The notes: generated by a model not told the origin, from the sequence alone. Shown: positions 17,309-27,336, counted from the stretch's first letter. The stretch is DNA of 64,000 nucleotides from Rhodoferax sp. (GCF_030653815.1 NZ_JAURYQ010000036.1:186001-250000), one strand, 5' to 3'. Numbers and translations: made by a program.

Positions 17309-18910
17309 TCAGGCTTGCGGGTTCAGGGTGGTGGGCAGGGCTTGTTCCAGCATTTGCGGATAGTCGCGGCTGAAGTGCAGGCCACGGCTCTCGTGGCGGG
17401 CCTGGGCGCTGCGCACGATCAAATCGGCCACCTGCACCAGGTTGCGCAGTTCCAGCAGGTCGCGGGTGACGTGAAAGTTGGAATAAAACTCGTGGATTTC
17501 GGACTGCAGCAGGGCAATGCGGTGGGCGGCCCGATCCAGCCTTTTGTTGGTGCGCACGATACCCACGTAGTCCCACATGAAGCGACGCAGCTCGTCCCAG
17601 TTGTGCGAGATCACCACCATTTCGTCAGGGTCACTGACCCGGCTCTCGTCCCAGGTTGGCAGACTGGCCGTGGGCTTGCGCGTGCAGCGTTCGATGTCCT
17701 GCGCCGCCGCCTGGGCAAATACCATGCATTCCACCAGCGAGTTGCTGGCCAGCCGGTTCGCCCCGTGCAGGCCGCTGCAGGCGGTTTCACCAATGGCATA
17801 CAAGCCTTCGATGTCGGTGCGACCCTCCAGGTCGGCCAGCACGCCGCCGCAGGTGTAATGGGCGGCCGGCACCACCGGAATGGGTTGTTTGGAGATGTCA
17901 ATGCCGAGCTCCAGGCAGCGCGCGTAAATGTTGGGGAAGTGCTCCTGCAGGAAGCTCAGGGGTTGGTGCGAGATGTCCAGATAAACGCAGTCAAAGCCGC
18001 CTTTTTTCATCTCGAAGTCGATGGCGCGCGCGACCACGTCGCGCGGGGCCAGCTCCAGGCGTGCATCGTGCGCGGGCATGAAGCGGGTGCCGTCGGGCAG
18101 CAGCAGGCGGCCGCCCTCGCCACGCACCGCTTCACTGATCAGGAAGGACTTGGCGTGCGGGTGGTACAGGCAGGTCGGGTGGAACTGGATGAATTCCATG
18201 TTCTGCACACGGCAGCCGGCACGCCAGGCCGCGGCAATGCCGTCGCCGGTGGCGGTGTCCGGGTTGGTGGTGAAAAGGTAGACCTTGCCGGCACCACCGG
18301 TGGCCAGAATGGTTTGCGGTGCCTCGAAGGTGAGCACCTGGTCGGTGGCTTCGTCGAGTGCGTACAGCCCCAGGCAGCGCTTGCCGGGCAGGCCCAGCTT
18401 GTCGGTGGTGATCAGGTCGACCAGTGTGTGCTGCTCGAACAGCGTGATGTTGGGCGTCTTTTGCACCTGCTCGATCAGCGTGCGCTGCACTGCGGCGCCG
18501 GTGGCGTCGGTCACATGCACGATGCGCCGGGCGCTGTGGCCGCCTTCGCGGGTCAGGTGCAGCTGGCCGTCTTCCTCGGAAAACGGCACGCCCAGGGTTT
18601 GCAGCCAGGCGATGGCCTTGGGCGCGTTTTCCACCACGCGTCGCGTGGCATCCAGGTCGCACAGACCGGCGCCGGCCACCAGTGTGTCGGCAATGTGGGC
18701 GTCAAAACTGTCGTCCTTGCTCCACACCGCCGCAATACCGCCTTGGGCCCACCCTGTGGAGCCCTCGGACACGGCGCGTTTGGTGATCACGGCCACGCGT
18801 TTGTTGGGGGCCAGCAGCAGGGCCGAGCTCAAGCCGGCCAGGCCACTGCCGACAATCAGGACATCAAAGTGAAGCGTGGCAGGAGGCAAAATGGTTTCGC
18901 GAGAAGGCAT
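17309..18910 (-). CDS. nadB: L-aspartate oxidase
   Basis: The 533-residue flavoprotein oxidises aspartate to iminoaspartate in de novo NAD synthesis. It has the FAD dinucleotide fold ([18 protein letters not shown]), the succinate-dehydrogenase-like [14 protein letters not shown], the active-site HPTCLY segment with the arginine of SEAVRGEGG, and the C-terminal helical domain with the YCGG-type segment AAHYTCGGV. nadA and nadC are not in the window. It sits between scpA and panB on the same strand. Confidence 0.96.
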   Translation of the reverse strand: MPSRETILPPATLHFDVLIVGSGLAGLSSALLLAPNKRVAVITKRAVSEGSTGWAQGGIAAVWSKDDSFDAHIADTLVAGAGLCDLDATRRVVENAPKAIAWLQTLGVPFSEEDGQLHLTREGGHSARRIVHVTDATGAAVQRTLIEQVQKTPNITLFEQHTLVDLITTDKLGLPGKRCLGLYALDEATDQVLTFEAPQTILATGGAGKVYLFTTNPDTATGDGIAAAWRAGCRVQNMEFIQFHPTCLYHPHAKSFLISEAVRGEGGRLLLPDGTRFMPAHDARLELAPRDVVARAIDFEMKKGGFDCVYLDISHQPLSFLQEHFPNIYARCLELGIDISKQPIPVVPAAHYTCGGVLADLEGRTDIEGLYAIGETACSGLHGANRLASNSLVECMVFAQAAAQDIERCTRKPTASLPTWDESRVSDPDEMVVISHNWDELRRFMWDYVGIVRTNKRLDRAAHRIALLQSEIHEFYSNFHVTRDLLELRNLVQVADLIVRSAQARHESRGLHFSRDYPQMLEQALPTTLNPQA

Positions 18911-18928
18911 GAGGAATCCCGGTGGGGT

Positions 18929-19777
18929 TTAAGAGGGGGTGTAGGCCAGCCGCACATAAATGGGTGCAAAGGCTTCGGCCTGGGTGATGTCGATCAAGGT
19001 TTCCTTGGCCAGTTCGAGCAGTGCTATGAACGTGACCACCAGCACTGGAACACCTTTTTCCGGATTGAACAAAGATTCAAATTCGACAAAGCGCCGGCCT
19101 TGCAATTTTTTCAGCACCATGCTCATGTGCTCGCGCACCGAGAGTTCTTCGCGCGTGATGCGGTGGTGCTGCACCAGCGTGGCGCGTTTCAAAATAGCCT
19201 GCCAGGCCTCCTGCAGGTCGCTCAAGGCCACGTCAGGAAAGCGCGGTGTCAGGGACTGCTCGATATAAACCTGGGCGCGCAGAAAATCGCGTCCCAACTG
19301 GGGCAGGGCGTTGAGCCGGGCTGCCGCCAGTTTCATCTGCTCGTACTCCAGCAGGCGGCGCACCAGTTCGGCGCGCGGGTCTTCGGCGTCCGCGCCGTCG
19401 GCGACGTGCCTGGGCGGCAGCAACATGCGCGACTTGATCTCGATGAGCATGGCGGCCATCAGCAGATATTCGGCGGCCAGCTCCAGGTTGCGATGCCGGA
19501 TTTCGTCCACATAGCTCAGGTACTGACGCGTCAGGCCCGCCATGGGAATGTCCAGAATGTTGAAGTTTTGTTTGCGAATCAGGTACAGCAGCAAGTCCAG
19601 CGGGCCTTCGAAAGCCTCAAGAAAGACTTCCAGCGCGTCGGGCGGGATGTACAAGTCCTGCGGCATGGCAAACAGTGGCTCGCCATAGAGCCGCGCCACG
19701 GCCACCTGATCCACCACCATGGGCACGTCGGCCAATGCCATGCTGTCGCCAGCAATCAGCTCGGCTGTATCAACCAT
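18929..19777 (-). CDS. scpA: Segregation and condensation protein A
   Basis: The 282-residue kleisin subunit of the SMC-ScpAB complex has the signature FEGPLDLLLYLIRKQNFNILDIPM (about residues 56-79), the AAEYLLMAAMLIEIKSRMLLP helix, and a C-terminal winged helix. It organises and segregates chromosomes. scpB and smc are elsewhere. Gene order DUF3460-scpA near panBC is common in Burkholderiales. Confidence 0.94.
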   Translation of the reverse strand: MVDTAELIAGDSMALADVPMVVDQVAVARLYGEPLFAMPQDLYIPPDALEVFLEAFEGPLDLLLYLIRKQNFNILDIPMAGLTRQYLSYVDEIRHRNLELAAEYLLMAAMLIEIKSRMLLPPRHVADGADAEDPRAELVRRLLEYEQMKLAAARLNALPQLGRDFLRAQVYIEQSLTPRFPDVALSDLQEAWQAILKRATLVQHHRITREELSVREHMSMVLKKLQGRRFVEFESLFNPEKGVPVLVVTFIALLELAKETLIDITQAEAFAPIYVRLAYTPS

Positions 19778-19843
19778 GGAGACTCTGAAATGCTATTTGA
19801 GAGATAGCTGCCTGCCCTTGCTGAAAGGGCTGCGGGCAATAGC

Positions 19844-20053
19844 CTACGGCTTGCCTTCGGTCAGGTAGACGTAAGGTTTCTGCGCGACCTGCGCGGCACG
19901 GTACTCGGACCAAGCCTCGCGGTTCACCGGTTTGTCCCACAGCAACTCACGGCCTTCGCGCTGGCGCGCTTCAACCTCAGGGTCTTTGGCCTTGAGCTCG
20001 TCGATGAACTGGGTGGCATCGGATTGGTACAGGGGGCGGTAAAAAATGTGCAT
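19844..20053 (-). CDS. DUF3460 family protein
   Basis: This 69-residue hydrophilic protein (MHIFYRPLYQSDATQFIDELKAKDP...) is the DUF3460 family, known almost only from Burkholderiales and regularly found beside scpA. No membrane segment or catalytic motif is seen, and the function is unknown. It is divergent from the hydrogenase-like operon. Confidence 0.85.
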   Translation of the reverse strand: MHIFYRPLYQSDATQFIDELKAKDPEVEARQREGRELLWDKPVNREAWSEYRAAQVAQKPYVYLTEGKP

Positions 20054-20102
20054 GGGAATAACCTCTTGACGGGATTCTAACGGTGCGCGCTGGCGTCATC
20101 AG

Positions 20103-20130
20103 CTTAATCAATTTAAGACCGGTGTAATAT
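20103..20130 (+). promoter_or_regulatory. Probable promoter of the Ehr operon with an inverted repeat
   Basis: CTTAA, five bases, TTAAG forms an inverted repeat (20103-20117) followed by TAATAT (20125-20130) as a -10 element, about 37 bp before the hyfB start. The repeat would cover the -35 region. Its binding protein is unknown. Confidence 0.45.
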
Positions 20131-20166
20131 CCGACTCCATACTTCCACCGACACGCGACCCGGCCC

Positions 20167-22191
20167 ATGACCTCATCACTCCATCCCGCGACCTGGGTCC
20201 ATCTGGACTGGGTCTTGGTCGTGGTGCTGGCTTGGTTGTTGATCGGGGTGCTCGGCGTGCTGGCGCTGCGTCGCTTCAGGTTGGTGGCCATTGTGCTGTT
20301 TCCGCTGGGTGCGCTGTTTTCCCTGCTGCTGCTGGCCGTGGCTTTAAGCGCGGTGTTTGCCGACGCGGAAACCGCCATTTTGCCGCTCGGCCTGCCGCAA
20401 CTGCCATTTCATTTGCGACTGGACAGCCTGTCCGCCTTCTTCCTGATGTTGATCGGCGGCGTCTCGGCCGGTGTGTCAGCCTTTGCGGCGGGCTACTTTC
20501 GCCAGGGCGAGGGCACGCCGCCGGGCTTGATCTGCCTCGAATACCACGTGTTTCTGGCCAGCATTGCCCTGGTGGTGCTGGCTGACGACGCTTACGTTTT
20601 CATGGTGGCTTGGGAAACCATGGCGTTCTCGTCGTTCTTTTTGGTGCTGGCCAACCACCGCCTGCCTGAAATCCGCAGTGCCGGCTACCTCTACATGCTG
20701 GTCGCACACATCGGCGCCTTGGGCATTTTGCTGTCCTTTGGTTTGCTGCAGGCCAACACCGGCGACTACACCTTTGCCAACATGCGCGCGCAGCACCTCA
20801 CGCCTTTCTGGGGTTCGGTGGCCTTCTGTCTGGCGGTGTTTGGCTTTGGCGCCAAGGCGGGCCTGTTGCCGCTGCATGTCTGGCTGCCTGAAGCGCACCC
20901 GGCGGCGCCGTCGCCGTTCTCAGCCTTGATGAGTGGGGTCATGCTCAAGATCGCCCTGTACGGCATTCTTCGCGTGGCGTTTGATTTGCTGCAGGAGCAG
21001 ATCTGGTGGTGGGGCGTGTTGCTGATGGGGCTGGGCCTGGTCACCGCGCTGTTTGGCGTGGTGTTCTCGACCGTACAGGTGGAGATGAAGCGTTTGCTGG
21101 CCTACTCAAGCATTGAAAACATCGGCCTGATGTGTGCTGGTTTGGGTTTGTCGCTGTTGTTCCTGGCCTATGACATGAAGGCCTTGTCGGCGCTGGCACT
21201 GACCGCTTCGCTGTACCACATGCTGGCCCACGCCTTCTTCAAGAGCCTGCTGTTTTGCAGCACTGGCGCGGTGATGCACGCCACCGGCGAGCGCAGCCTG
21301 GGCAAATTGGGCGGGCTGATGCGTTACATGCCCTGGGTCGCCTGGCCCACCCTGATCGGCGTGCTGGCCTGTGCCGGTTTGCCGCCGTTTGGCGGCTTTG
21401 TCGCCGAATGGCTGTTGCTGCAAAGTTTCCTGTTCACCACGGGCTTGCCCAGTTCTTTTCTCGACATGCTGGTGCCGGTGATGGCCGCGCTGATTGCCCT
21501 CATCGCGGCTTTGTCGGGTTACACCATGGTGAAGTACTTTGGCGTGATTTTCCTGGGCCAGCCGCGCGAGGAAAGCCTCTCAAAAGCGCACGATGCCGGC
21601 CGCTGGGAACGTCTGGGCATGCTGTGGCTGGTGCTGGGCTGTGTGGTGCTGGGCTTGTTCCCCAACCAGGTCATTGCCCTGATCGACCCGGCCACCCAGT
21701 TGCTGGTCGGTGCGGGCCTGGCGCACACCGTGGCCGACAGCGGCTGGTTGCTGGTACCGGTGGCGGTGGAACGCGCCAGCTACGCGCCGGCCATCTTTTT
21801 GCTCGGCGTGCTGGCCAGTTTTGGCCTGGCTTTTTTGCTGGTGCGCAAGCTCTACCATGGGCGCCTGCGCCGGGTGCCGCCCTGGGACTGCGGCTACCCG
21901 TGGCAAACCCCGCGCATGCAGGACACCGCCGAAGGTTTTGGGCAACCGATCCGGCAGATTTTCGAGCCCTTCTTTCGCATCAAGCGGCAACTCCCGAGCG
22001 CCTTCGATGCGCAACCGAGCTACAAAGTCACGCTGGAAGACCCGCTGTGGCATGGCTTGTATTTGCCCATTGCCAGGCTGGTTGAGCGGATTTCCAAACT
22101 GGTTGGCTTGTTGCAGCAGGGCCGCATTTCGGTCTACCTGATGTACAGCTTTGTCACGCTGATCGTGGTGCTGCTGGTGGTGAAGCGATGA
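20167..22191 (+). CDS. hyfB: HyfB-like antiporter-type membrane subunit of an Ehr complex
   Basis: The 674-residue polytopic protein is related to the NuoL/M/N and Mrp proton-translocating subunits. It has the conserved MVAWETMAFSSFFLV (membrane Glu), FGFGAKAGLLPLHVWLPEAHPAAPSPFSALMSGVMLK (key Lys), and a long C-terminal part as in HyfB/HycC. It would form the proton or sodium pumping arm. It is the first gene of a tightly packed six-gene operon and overlaps hyfC by four bases. Confidence 0.9.
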   Translation: MTSSLHPATWVHLDWVLVVVLAWLLIGVLGVLALRRFRLVAIVLFPLGALFSLLLLAVALSAVFADAETAILPLGLPQLPFHLRLDSLSAFFLMLIGGVSAGVSAFAAGYFRQGEGTPPGLICLEYHVFLASIALVVLADDAYVFMVAWETMAFSSFFLVLANHRLPEIRSAGYLYMLVAHIGALGILLSFGLLQANTGDYTFANMRAQHLTPFWGSVAFCLAVFGFGAKAGLLPLHVWLPEAHPAAPSPFSALMSGVMLKIALYGILRVAFDLLQEQIWWWGVLLMGLGLVTALFGVVFSTVQVEMKRLLAYSSIENIGLMCAGLGLSLLFLAYDMKALSALALTASLYHMLAHAFFKSLLFCSTGAVMHATGERSLGKLGGLMRYMPWVAWPTLIGVLACAGLPPFGGFVAEWLLLQSFLFTTGLPSSFLDMLVPVMAALIALIAALSGYTMVKYFGVIFLGQPREESLSKAHDAGRWERLGMLWLVLGCVVLGLFPNQVIALIDPATQLLVGAGLAHTVADSGWLLVPVAVERASYAPAIFLLGVLASFGLAFLLVRKLYHGRLRRVPPWDCGYPWQTPRMQDTAEGFGQPIRQIFEPFFRIKRQLPSAFDAQPSYKVTLEDPLWHGLYLPIARLVERISKLVGLLQQGRISVYLMYSFVTLIVVLLVVKR

Positions 22192-23138
22192 GCTGGATCG
22201 GCGTTTTTTCGCAATTGCTGGCGCTCGTGACAGCGCTGCTGCTGGCGCCCCTGCTCACGGGCTGGGTCAACCAGTGCCGCGCGTGGTTGCAAAACAAGTC
22301 GGCCCCTGGCTTGCTGCAACCCTACCGCACCTTGCACAAGTTGTTCAACAAGGAATCGGTGATGGCCGAGCATGCATCGCCCCTGTACCGCACGGCGCCC
22401 TACCTGATTTTCAGCTGCATGGCGCTGGCCTGCGCCATTGTGCCCACGCTGTCCACCGACCTGCCGCTGTCGCCGGCGGCCGATGCGATTGCGCTGGTGG
22501 GTTTGTTTGCGCTGGCGCGGGTCTTCATTTCACTGGCGGCCATGGACGTCGGCACCGCCTTTGGCAGCTTGGGCGCGCGGCGTGAAATGCTGGTCGGGTT
22601 CCTGGCCGAGCCGGCCCTGCTGATGGTGCTGTTTTGTGCCTCCATGATCACGCGCTCTACCTCGCTCACCACCATGGTCGAAACGCTCGCGCACCGGGAA
22701 CTGGCCATTTACCCCAGCCTGTTGCTGGCGGGGGTGGCCTTCACCCTGGTGTCGCTGGCCGAAAACGCGCGGGTGCCGGTGGACAACCCCGACACCCACC
22801 TGGAACTCACCATGATCCATGAGGCCATGATCCTGGAGTATTCCGCGCGTCACCTGGCCTTGCTGGAGTGGGCCGCCAGCCTGAAACTGTTTGCCTACTC
22901 CTGCATCGGGCTGGCGCTGTTTTTCCCGTGGGGAGTGGCCGACGCCAACTCGCCCATGGTGCTGTTGCTGGCCTTGCCCTTCCTGATGGTCAAGCTGGCG
23001 GTGGGTGGCGTGGTGCTGGCGCTGATTGAAACCCTGAGTGCCAAGATGCGCATCTTCCGCGTGCCCGAATTTCTGGGCACGGCTTTTCTGGTGGCGGTGA
23101 TTGGGCTGCTGGTCAATGTCTTGCTGGGGGTCGGATGA
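22188..23138 (+). CDS. hyfC: HyfC-like NuoH-type membrane subunit
   Basis: The 316-residue protein has about eight membrane helices and is homologous to NuoH/HycD. The diagnostic cytoplasmic loop VDNPDTHLELTMIHEAMILEYSARHLALLEW (about residues 205-235) is intact. It links the soluble subunits to the antiporter arm. It overlaps hyfB and hyfE by four bases each, so the operon is translationally coupled. Confidence 0.92.
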   Translation: MSWIGVFSQLLALVTALLLAPLLTGWVNQCRAWLQNKSAPGLLQPYRTLHKLFNKESVMAEHASPLYRTAPYLIFSCMALACAIVPTLSTDLPLSPAADAIALVGLFALARVFISLAAMDVGTAFGSLGARREMLVGFLAEPALLMVLFCASMITRSTSLTTMVETLAHRELAIYPSLLLAGVAFTLVSLAENARVPVDNPDTHLELTMIHEAMILEYSARHLALLEWAASLKLFAYSCIGLALFFPWGVADANSPMVLLLALPFLMVKLAVGGVVLALIETLSAKMRIFRVPEFLGTAFLVAVIGLLVNVLLGVG

Positions 23139-23794
23139 TCAAATTTGCCCCCCAGCTGATCAACCTGTTTGCCACCCTGATCCTGCTGTTGTCGTTTGCC
23201 ATGATCTCGCAACGGCGCATCGTCTCGCTGATCAACCTGTTCATGATGCAGGGTGTGGCGCTGGTGATCACCTCGTTTTTACTGGGTTACGTCACCAAGC
23301 AACCCGACCTGTATGTGTCGGGCGGGATCACGCTGGTGCTCAAGGTGATTTTCATTCCCTGGATGCTGCACCGGATGATCCGCAAGCTCAACGTGCGCTG
23401 GGACATCGAGACCCTGCTCAACGTGCCCACCACCATGCTGGTGGGCATTGCGCTGGTGATTTTTTCCTTCAGCCTGGCGCTGCCGGTCTCGCGCTTGTCC
23501 AGTTCGCTCGCCGGCGGCTCGCTCGGCATCGCGCTGTCGTGCGTGATGTTGTCTTTTTTGATGCTGATCACCCGCTCCAAGGCGGTGCCCCAGGTGATCG
23601 GTTTTTTATCGATGGAAAACGGCCTGATTTTTGCGGCGACGGCGGTCACCAATGGCATGCCCATGATCGTTGAAATCGGCATTGCGCTCGACGTGCTGGT
23701 GGGCGTGCTGATTCTGGGGGTGTTCATGTTTCAGATTCGCGAGAAATTTGACACGCTGGACATTCAACACCTTGAAAAGCTCAAGGAAGACTGA
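23135..23794 (+). CDS. hyfE: HyfE-like membrane subunit
   Basis: The 219-residue protein has about seven membrane helices. The C-terminal part resembles NuoK (IGFLSMENGLIFAATAV, with Glu in the membrane, then VEIGIALDVLVGVLILGVF). This matches HyfE, a NuoK-like subunit present in hydrogenase-4 and Ehr complexes but absent from hydrogenase-3. Confidence 0.88.
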   Translation: MIKFAPQLINLFATLILLLSFAMISQRRIVSLINLFMMQGVALVITSFLLGYVTKQPDLYVSGGITLVLKVIFIPWMLHRMIRKLNVRWDIETLLNVPTTMLVGIALVIFSFSLALPVSRLSSSLAGGSLGIALSCVMLSFLMLITRSKAVPQVIGFLSMENGLIFAATAVTNGMPMIVEIGIALDVLVGVLILGVFMFQIREKFDTLDIQHLEKLKED

Positions 23795-23796
23795 GC

Positions 23797-25251
23797 ATGC
23801 ACGTTTTGTTTTTTGTTCTGGGACTTCCGCTGCTGGGGGGGCTGGTGCTGGCCCTGACCGGCCACCGCGCCTATGCGCGCGACCTTAACGTGGGCTTCAG
23901 CCTGCTGACGTTCCTGGCCGCCTGCGTGCTCACGGCGCAGGTGATGGACGACGGCCCGCAGTTTGTGCTGGGCCAGCAGTTCTACATTGACCCGCTCAAT
24001 GTGTTCCTGGTCACGCTGACGGCCTTTGTCGGCCTGACTACCGCCATTTTTTCACGACCCTACATGCGCATCGAGCAGGACCACGGCAAGATGACGCCGC
24101 CGCGCATGCGCCTGTACCACAGCATGTACCAGCTGTTCAGCTTCACCATGCTGCTGGGCTTCACCACCAACAACCTTGGCATCATTTGGGTCGCCATGGA
24201 AGCCGCCACGTTGACCACTGTGCTGCTGGTCAGCGTGTACCGCACCACCGCCAGCCTGGAGGCCGCCTGGAAGTATTTCATTTTGTGCGGCGTTGGCATT
24301 GCGCAGGCGCTGTTCGGCACCATCCTGATGTACATGGCCGCTGAAAAGGTGCTCGGCCCCGAGCACGCCACGCTGCTCTGGACCGGTCTCAACGACATCA
24401 AGGGCCAGCTCGACCCGACCATCGTGTCACTGGCCTTTGTGTTCCTGCTGATTGGCTACGGTACCAAGATCGGCCTGGTGCCGCTGCACAGCTGGCTGCC
24501 CGACGCCCATGCCGAGGGCCCGACGCCGGTGTCGGCGGTGTTGTCGGGGCTGCTGCTCAATGTCGCCATGTACGCGGTGCTGCGCTGCAAGGTGCTCGCC
24601 GACGGCGCGCTTGATAGCAACATGGCGGGCCAGTTGATGATGGGTTTTGGCTTGTTGTCGGTGACAGTGGCGGCGTTCTTTTTGTCGCGGCAAAAAGACG
24701 TCAAGCGCATGTTTTCTTATTCGAGCATCGAGCACATGGGCCTGATCACTTTTGCCTTCGGCATGGGCGGGCCGGTGGCCAACTTTGCCGGGCTCTTGCA
24801 CATGACGGTGCACTCGCTGGTCAAGTCTGCCATCTTCTTCACGGTGGGCCATGCCACACAGAAAGCCGGTACCCAGTTGATGAGCGAGATCCGCGGCCTG
24901 ATCAAGGTCAACCCGACCGTGGGCTGGGGCCTGATGCTGGGTGTCATGGCGATTCTGGGCATGCCGCCGTTTGGCGTCTTTGCCAGTGAATTCCTGATTC
25001 TGACCACCGCCATGCGCGAGCAACCCTGGGCTGCACCGTTTTTGTTTCTGGCGCTTGGCGTGGCCTTTGCCTCGATGTTGATCCGCGTGCTGCCCATGGT
25101 GTTTGGCGACTCCACCCTGAAGCCACTGGCGCATCCGCCGGCGCTGATTCCGGTGTTTGTGCACCTGGCGCTGGCGCTGGTGCTGGGCTTGTACATTCCC
25201 CCTTATCTGAACGGCTGGTACGTGCAAGCGGCCAGCATGCTGGGAGGTTAG
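23797..25251 (+). CDS. hyfF: HyfF-like antiporter-type membrane subunit
   Basis: The 484-residue protein is a second NuoN/M-like pumping subunit. It has IIWVAMEAATLTTVLLVSVYR with membrane Glu, GYGTKIGLVPLHSWLPDAHAEGPTPVSAVLSGLLLN with Lys, and a second conserved Lys region near SLVKSAIFFTVGHATQK. Two antiporter-like subunits (HyfB, HyfF) imply more than one ion channel per complex. Confidence 0.92.
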   Translation: MHVLFFVLGLPLLGGLVLALTGHRAYARDLNVGFSLLTFLAACVLTAQVMDDGPQFVLGQQFYIDPLNVFLVTLTAFVGLTTAIFSRPYMRIEQDHGKMTPPRMRLYHSMYQLFSFTMLLGFTTNNLGIIWVAMEAATLTTVLLVSVYRTTASLEAAWKYFILCGVGIAQALFGTILMYMAAEKVLGPEHATLLWTGLNDIKGQLDPTIVSLAFVFLLIGYGTKIGLVPLHSWLPDAHAEGPTPVSAVLSGLLLNVAMYAVLRCKVLADGALDSNMAGQLMMGFGLLSVTVAAFFLSRQKDVKRMFSYSSIEHMGLITFAFGMGGPVANFAGLLHMTVHSLVKSAIFFTVGHATQKAGTQLMSEIRGLIKVNPTVGWGLMLGVMAILGMPPFGVFASEFLILTTAMREQPWAAPFLFLALGVAFASMLIRVLPMVFGDSTLKPLAHPPALIPVFVHLALALVLGLYIPPYLNGWYVQAASMLGG

Positions 25252-25255
25252 GCGC

Positions 25256-26812
25256 ATGCAGATCCCCGGACTCGCGCTTGAGTTTGTCGCCCTGCCTGCG
25301 CCGGTGCCGGTCTGGCATGCGCGGGTGAGCTTTGCGCAGTGGCAAATGGCTGCCAGCGCCGTGCGCGACGCGGGCGGACGCTTGTTGGCGCTATGGGCTG
25401 GCCCCATGAGCCCGGAGGCCACCCTGTGTGCGGCTTACGCCACGCGCGAAGGTGCGTTCTGGCTGTCGCTGCCCTTGACGCAGCAGGACGGGCGCTGGGT
25501 CTACCCTGATCTGGCCACCGTGTTTCCCTGTGCGGCGCGCATGCAGCGGGCTGCGGCCGACCTGTCGGGCGTGGTTGCGCTGGGTGCCCAGGACACGCGC
25601 GCCTGGCTCAACCACGGTGCCTGGCCGGTTGACCATTTCCCCTTGCAACAGGACCCGGACACCTTGCCGCTGCTGGCGGCTGGTGAACTCGTCGACTACC
25701 CGTTTGTGCATGTAGACGGCGATGGCGTGCATGAAATCCCGGTGGGCCCGGTGCATGCCGGCATCATCGAGCCCGGCCATTTCCGCTTTTCGGTGGTCGG
25801 TGAAAAAGTGCTGCGCCTGGAGCAGCGCCTGGGCTACACCCACAAGGGCACCGAACTCCGCATGACCCAACTGGCGCCACTGGACGCCTACCGGCTGGCC
25901 GGCCGTGTCTCGGGTGACAGCACCGTGGCCTACGCCTGGGCCTATTGCATGGCGCTGGAATCGGCCACACAGACCACGGTACCCGAGCGCGCTGCCTGGC
26001 TGCGTGCGCTGATGCTGGAGCGCGAGCGTGTTGCCAACCATCTGTGTGACCTGGGTGCGCTGGGCAACGACGCTGCCTTTTCCTTTGGCCTGGCCCAGTT
26101 CTCGCGCCTGCGCGAAGACTGGCTGCGTGCCGCCAACACGGTGTTTGGCCATCGCCTGATGATGGACTGCATCGTGCCTGGCGGCGTGCGCAGCGACATT
26201 GACTTGGGCCCGCGCGAGCTGCTGTTGCAGCAATGCGATGCGGTGGAAAAAGAGGTGCGCACCCTGCACACCATTTACGAGGCCCACGCCGGTCTGCAAG
26301 ACCGCTTCATGACCACCGGGCGCGTGCTGCCCGAGCTGGCCGCGCAGCTGGGCCTGACGGGGCTGGCCGGGCGCGCCAGCAGCCAAAGCTGGGACCTGCG
26401 CTGTGACCAGCCCTGGCTACCCTACGGTGACATGGCGGTGGTCATGGCCACCCAGCACAATGGCGATGTGGCGGCGCGGGTGGCGGTGCGTTTTGACGAG
26501 ATTTTTGAATCCCTGCGCCTGATCCGGCGCCTTCTGGTCGAGATGCCCATTGGCGACCTGCGCTGCCCGGTGCTTCTGCCGCAGCAGCCCACGCGCGGCG
26601 CGGGCTGGGTGGAAGGCTGGCGCGGCGAGTTGTTTGTGGCGCTGGAACTCGGTGGTGCCGGGCAACAGCAGCGCATCCTGCGCTGCCATTTGCACGACCC
26701 CTCAACGCAGAACTGGCCGGTGCTGGAGCACGCCATCATGGGCAACATCGTGCCCGACTTTCCGCTCATCAACAAGTCGTTCAACCTCAGTTATTCAGGG
26801 CAGGATTTATGA
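25256..26812 (+). CDS. hyfG: Hydrogenase-4-like large subunit lacking the Ni-Fe site (Ehr type)
   Basis: The 518-residue protein fuses an N-terminal NuoC-like part (about residues 1-150) to a NuoD/HycE-like part. The recognisable frame HFRFSVVGEKVLRLEQRLGYTHKG is intact. However, the first Ni-binding motif, CxxC in ER(V)CGxC, reads R217-V-S219-G-D-S222. The C-terminal DPCxxC motif reads N510-L-S512-Y-S-G515. All four cysteines are gone, so it cannot hold a Ni-Fe centre. This is the hallmark of Ehr complexes, which lie between hydrogenases and complex I. No C-terminal extension for protease maturation is present, as expected. Confidence 0.9.
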   Translation: MQIPGLALEFVALPAPVPVWHARVSFAQWQMAASAVRDAGGRLLALWAGPMSPEATLCAAYATREGAFWLSLPLTQQDGRWVYPDLATVFPCAARMQRAAADLSGVVALGAQDTRAWLNHGAWPVDHFPLQQDPDTLPLLAAGELVDYPFVHVDGDGVHEIPVGPVHAGIIEPGHFRFSVVGEKVLRLEQRLGYTHKGTELRMTQLAPLDAYRLAGRVSGDSTVAYAWAYCMALESATQTTVPERAAWLRALMLERERVANHLCDLGALGNDAAFSFGLAQFSRLREDWLRAANTVFGHRLMMDCIVPGGVRSDIDLGPRELLLQQCDAVEKEVRTLHTIYEAHAGLQDRFMTTGRVLPELAAQLGLTGLAGRASSQSWDLRCDQPWLPYGDMAVVMATQHNGDVAARVAVRFDEIFESLRLIRRLLVEMPIGDLRCPVLLPQQPTRGAGWVEGWRGELFVALELGGAGQQQRILRCHLHDPSTQNWPVLEHAIMGNIVPDFPLINKSFNLSYSGQDL

Positions 26813-27336
26813 TCTGGAAAGTGGTCAGGCAGATCGCCAAAACCGGTATTTGCACCGAAGCCGCGCCCGACATTGGCGCCATTGATGCCGCGCAGGCGGC
26901 CCGCATCCAGCAGGAACTGCTCGACATTCTGGGCCAGGCGCTGACCATCCGCGAGGTCGATGCGGGCTCATGCAATGGCTGCGAACTTGAAATCAACGCG
27001 CTGGGCAATCCCTATTACAACCTGCAAGGCCTGGGCATCAAGTTTGTCGCCAGCCCGCGCCACGCCGACATGCTGCTGGTGACCGGCCCGGTGTCACGCA
27101 ACATGGAAACTGCACTCAAACGAACGTATGACGCCACCCCCGAGCCGAAACTGGTGGTGGCGGTTGGCGACTGCGCCTGTGACGGCGGCATCTTTGGCGA
27201 GAGCTACGCCACCTGCGGCCGCGTGGCCAACGTGATCCCGGTCGACGAGGTCATTCCCGGCTGTCCGCCCGCGCCGCTCGAAATTCTGCGAGGCATTTTG
27301 AAGGCGGTGCGCCGGCGCGTGCCGGCAGGGGATTGA
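26809..27336 (+). CDS. hyfI: HyfI/NuoB-like iron-sulfur subunit of the Ehr complex
   Basis: The 175-residue small subunit keeps the N2-type [4Fe-4S] ligands: CNGCE (about residues 56-60), the Cys in VVAVGDCACDGGIFG, and PGCPPAPLEILRG. So electron transfer to the N2 position remains possible although the adjacent large subunit has no Ni-Fe site. It is the last gene of the operon. No HyfA/HyfH-type ferredoxin subunit follows. Confidence 0.93.
   Translation: MIWKVVRQIAKTGICTEAAPDIGAIDAAQAARIQQELLDILGQALTIREVDAGSCNGCELEINALGNPYYNLQGLGIKFVASPRHADMLLVTGPVSRNMETALKRTYDATPEPKLVVAVGDCACDGGIFGESYATCGRVANVIPVDEVIPGCPPAPLEILRGILKAVRRRVPAGD

Noticed and set aside
16733..19807. 1024-codon open frame on the plus strand
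   Set aside because: It is antisense to panB, nadB and scpA, all of which carry full family motifs. High-GC genomes give long antisense frames. The translation is Gln/His/Gly-rich with no recognisable domain.
20167..27336. Functional hydrogenase-4 or formate hydrogenlyase
   Set aside because: All four Ni-Fe cysteines are replaced. No ferredoxin subunit, formate dehydrogenase or hyp maturation gene is adjacent.
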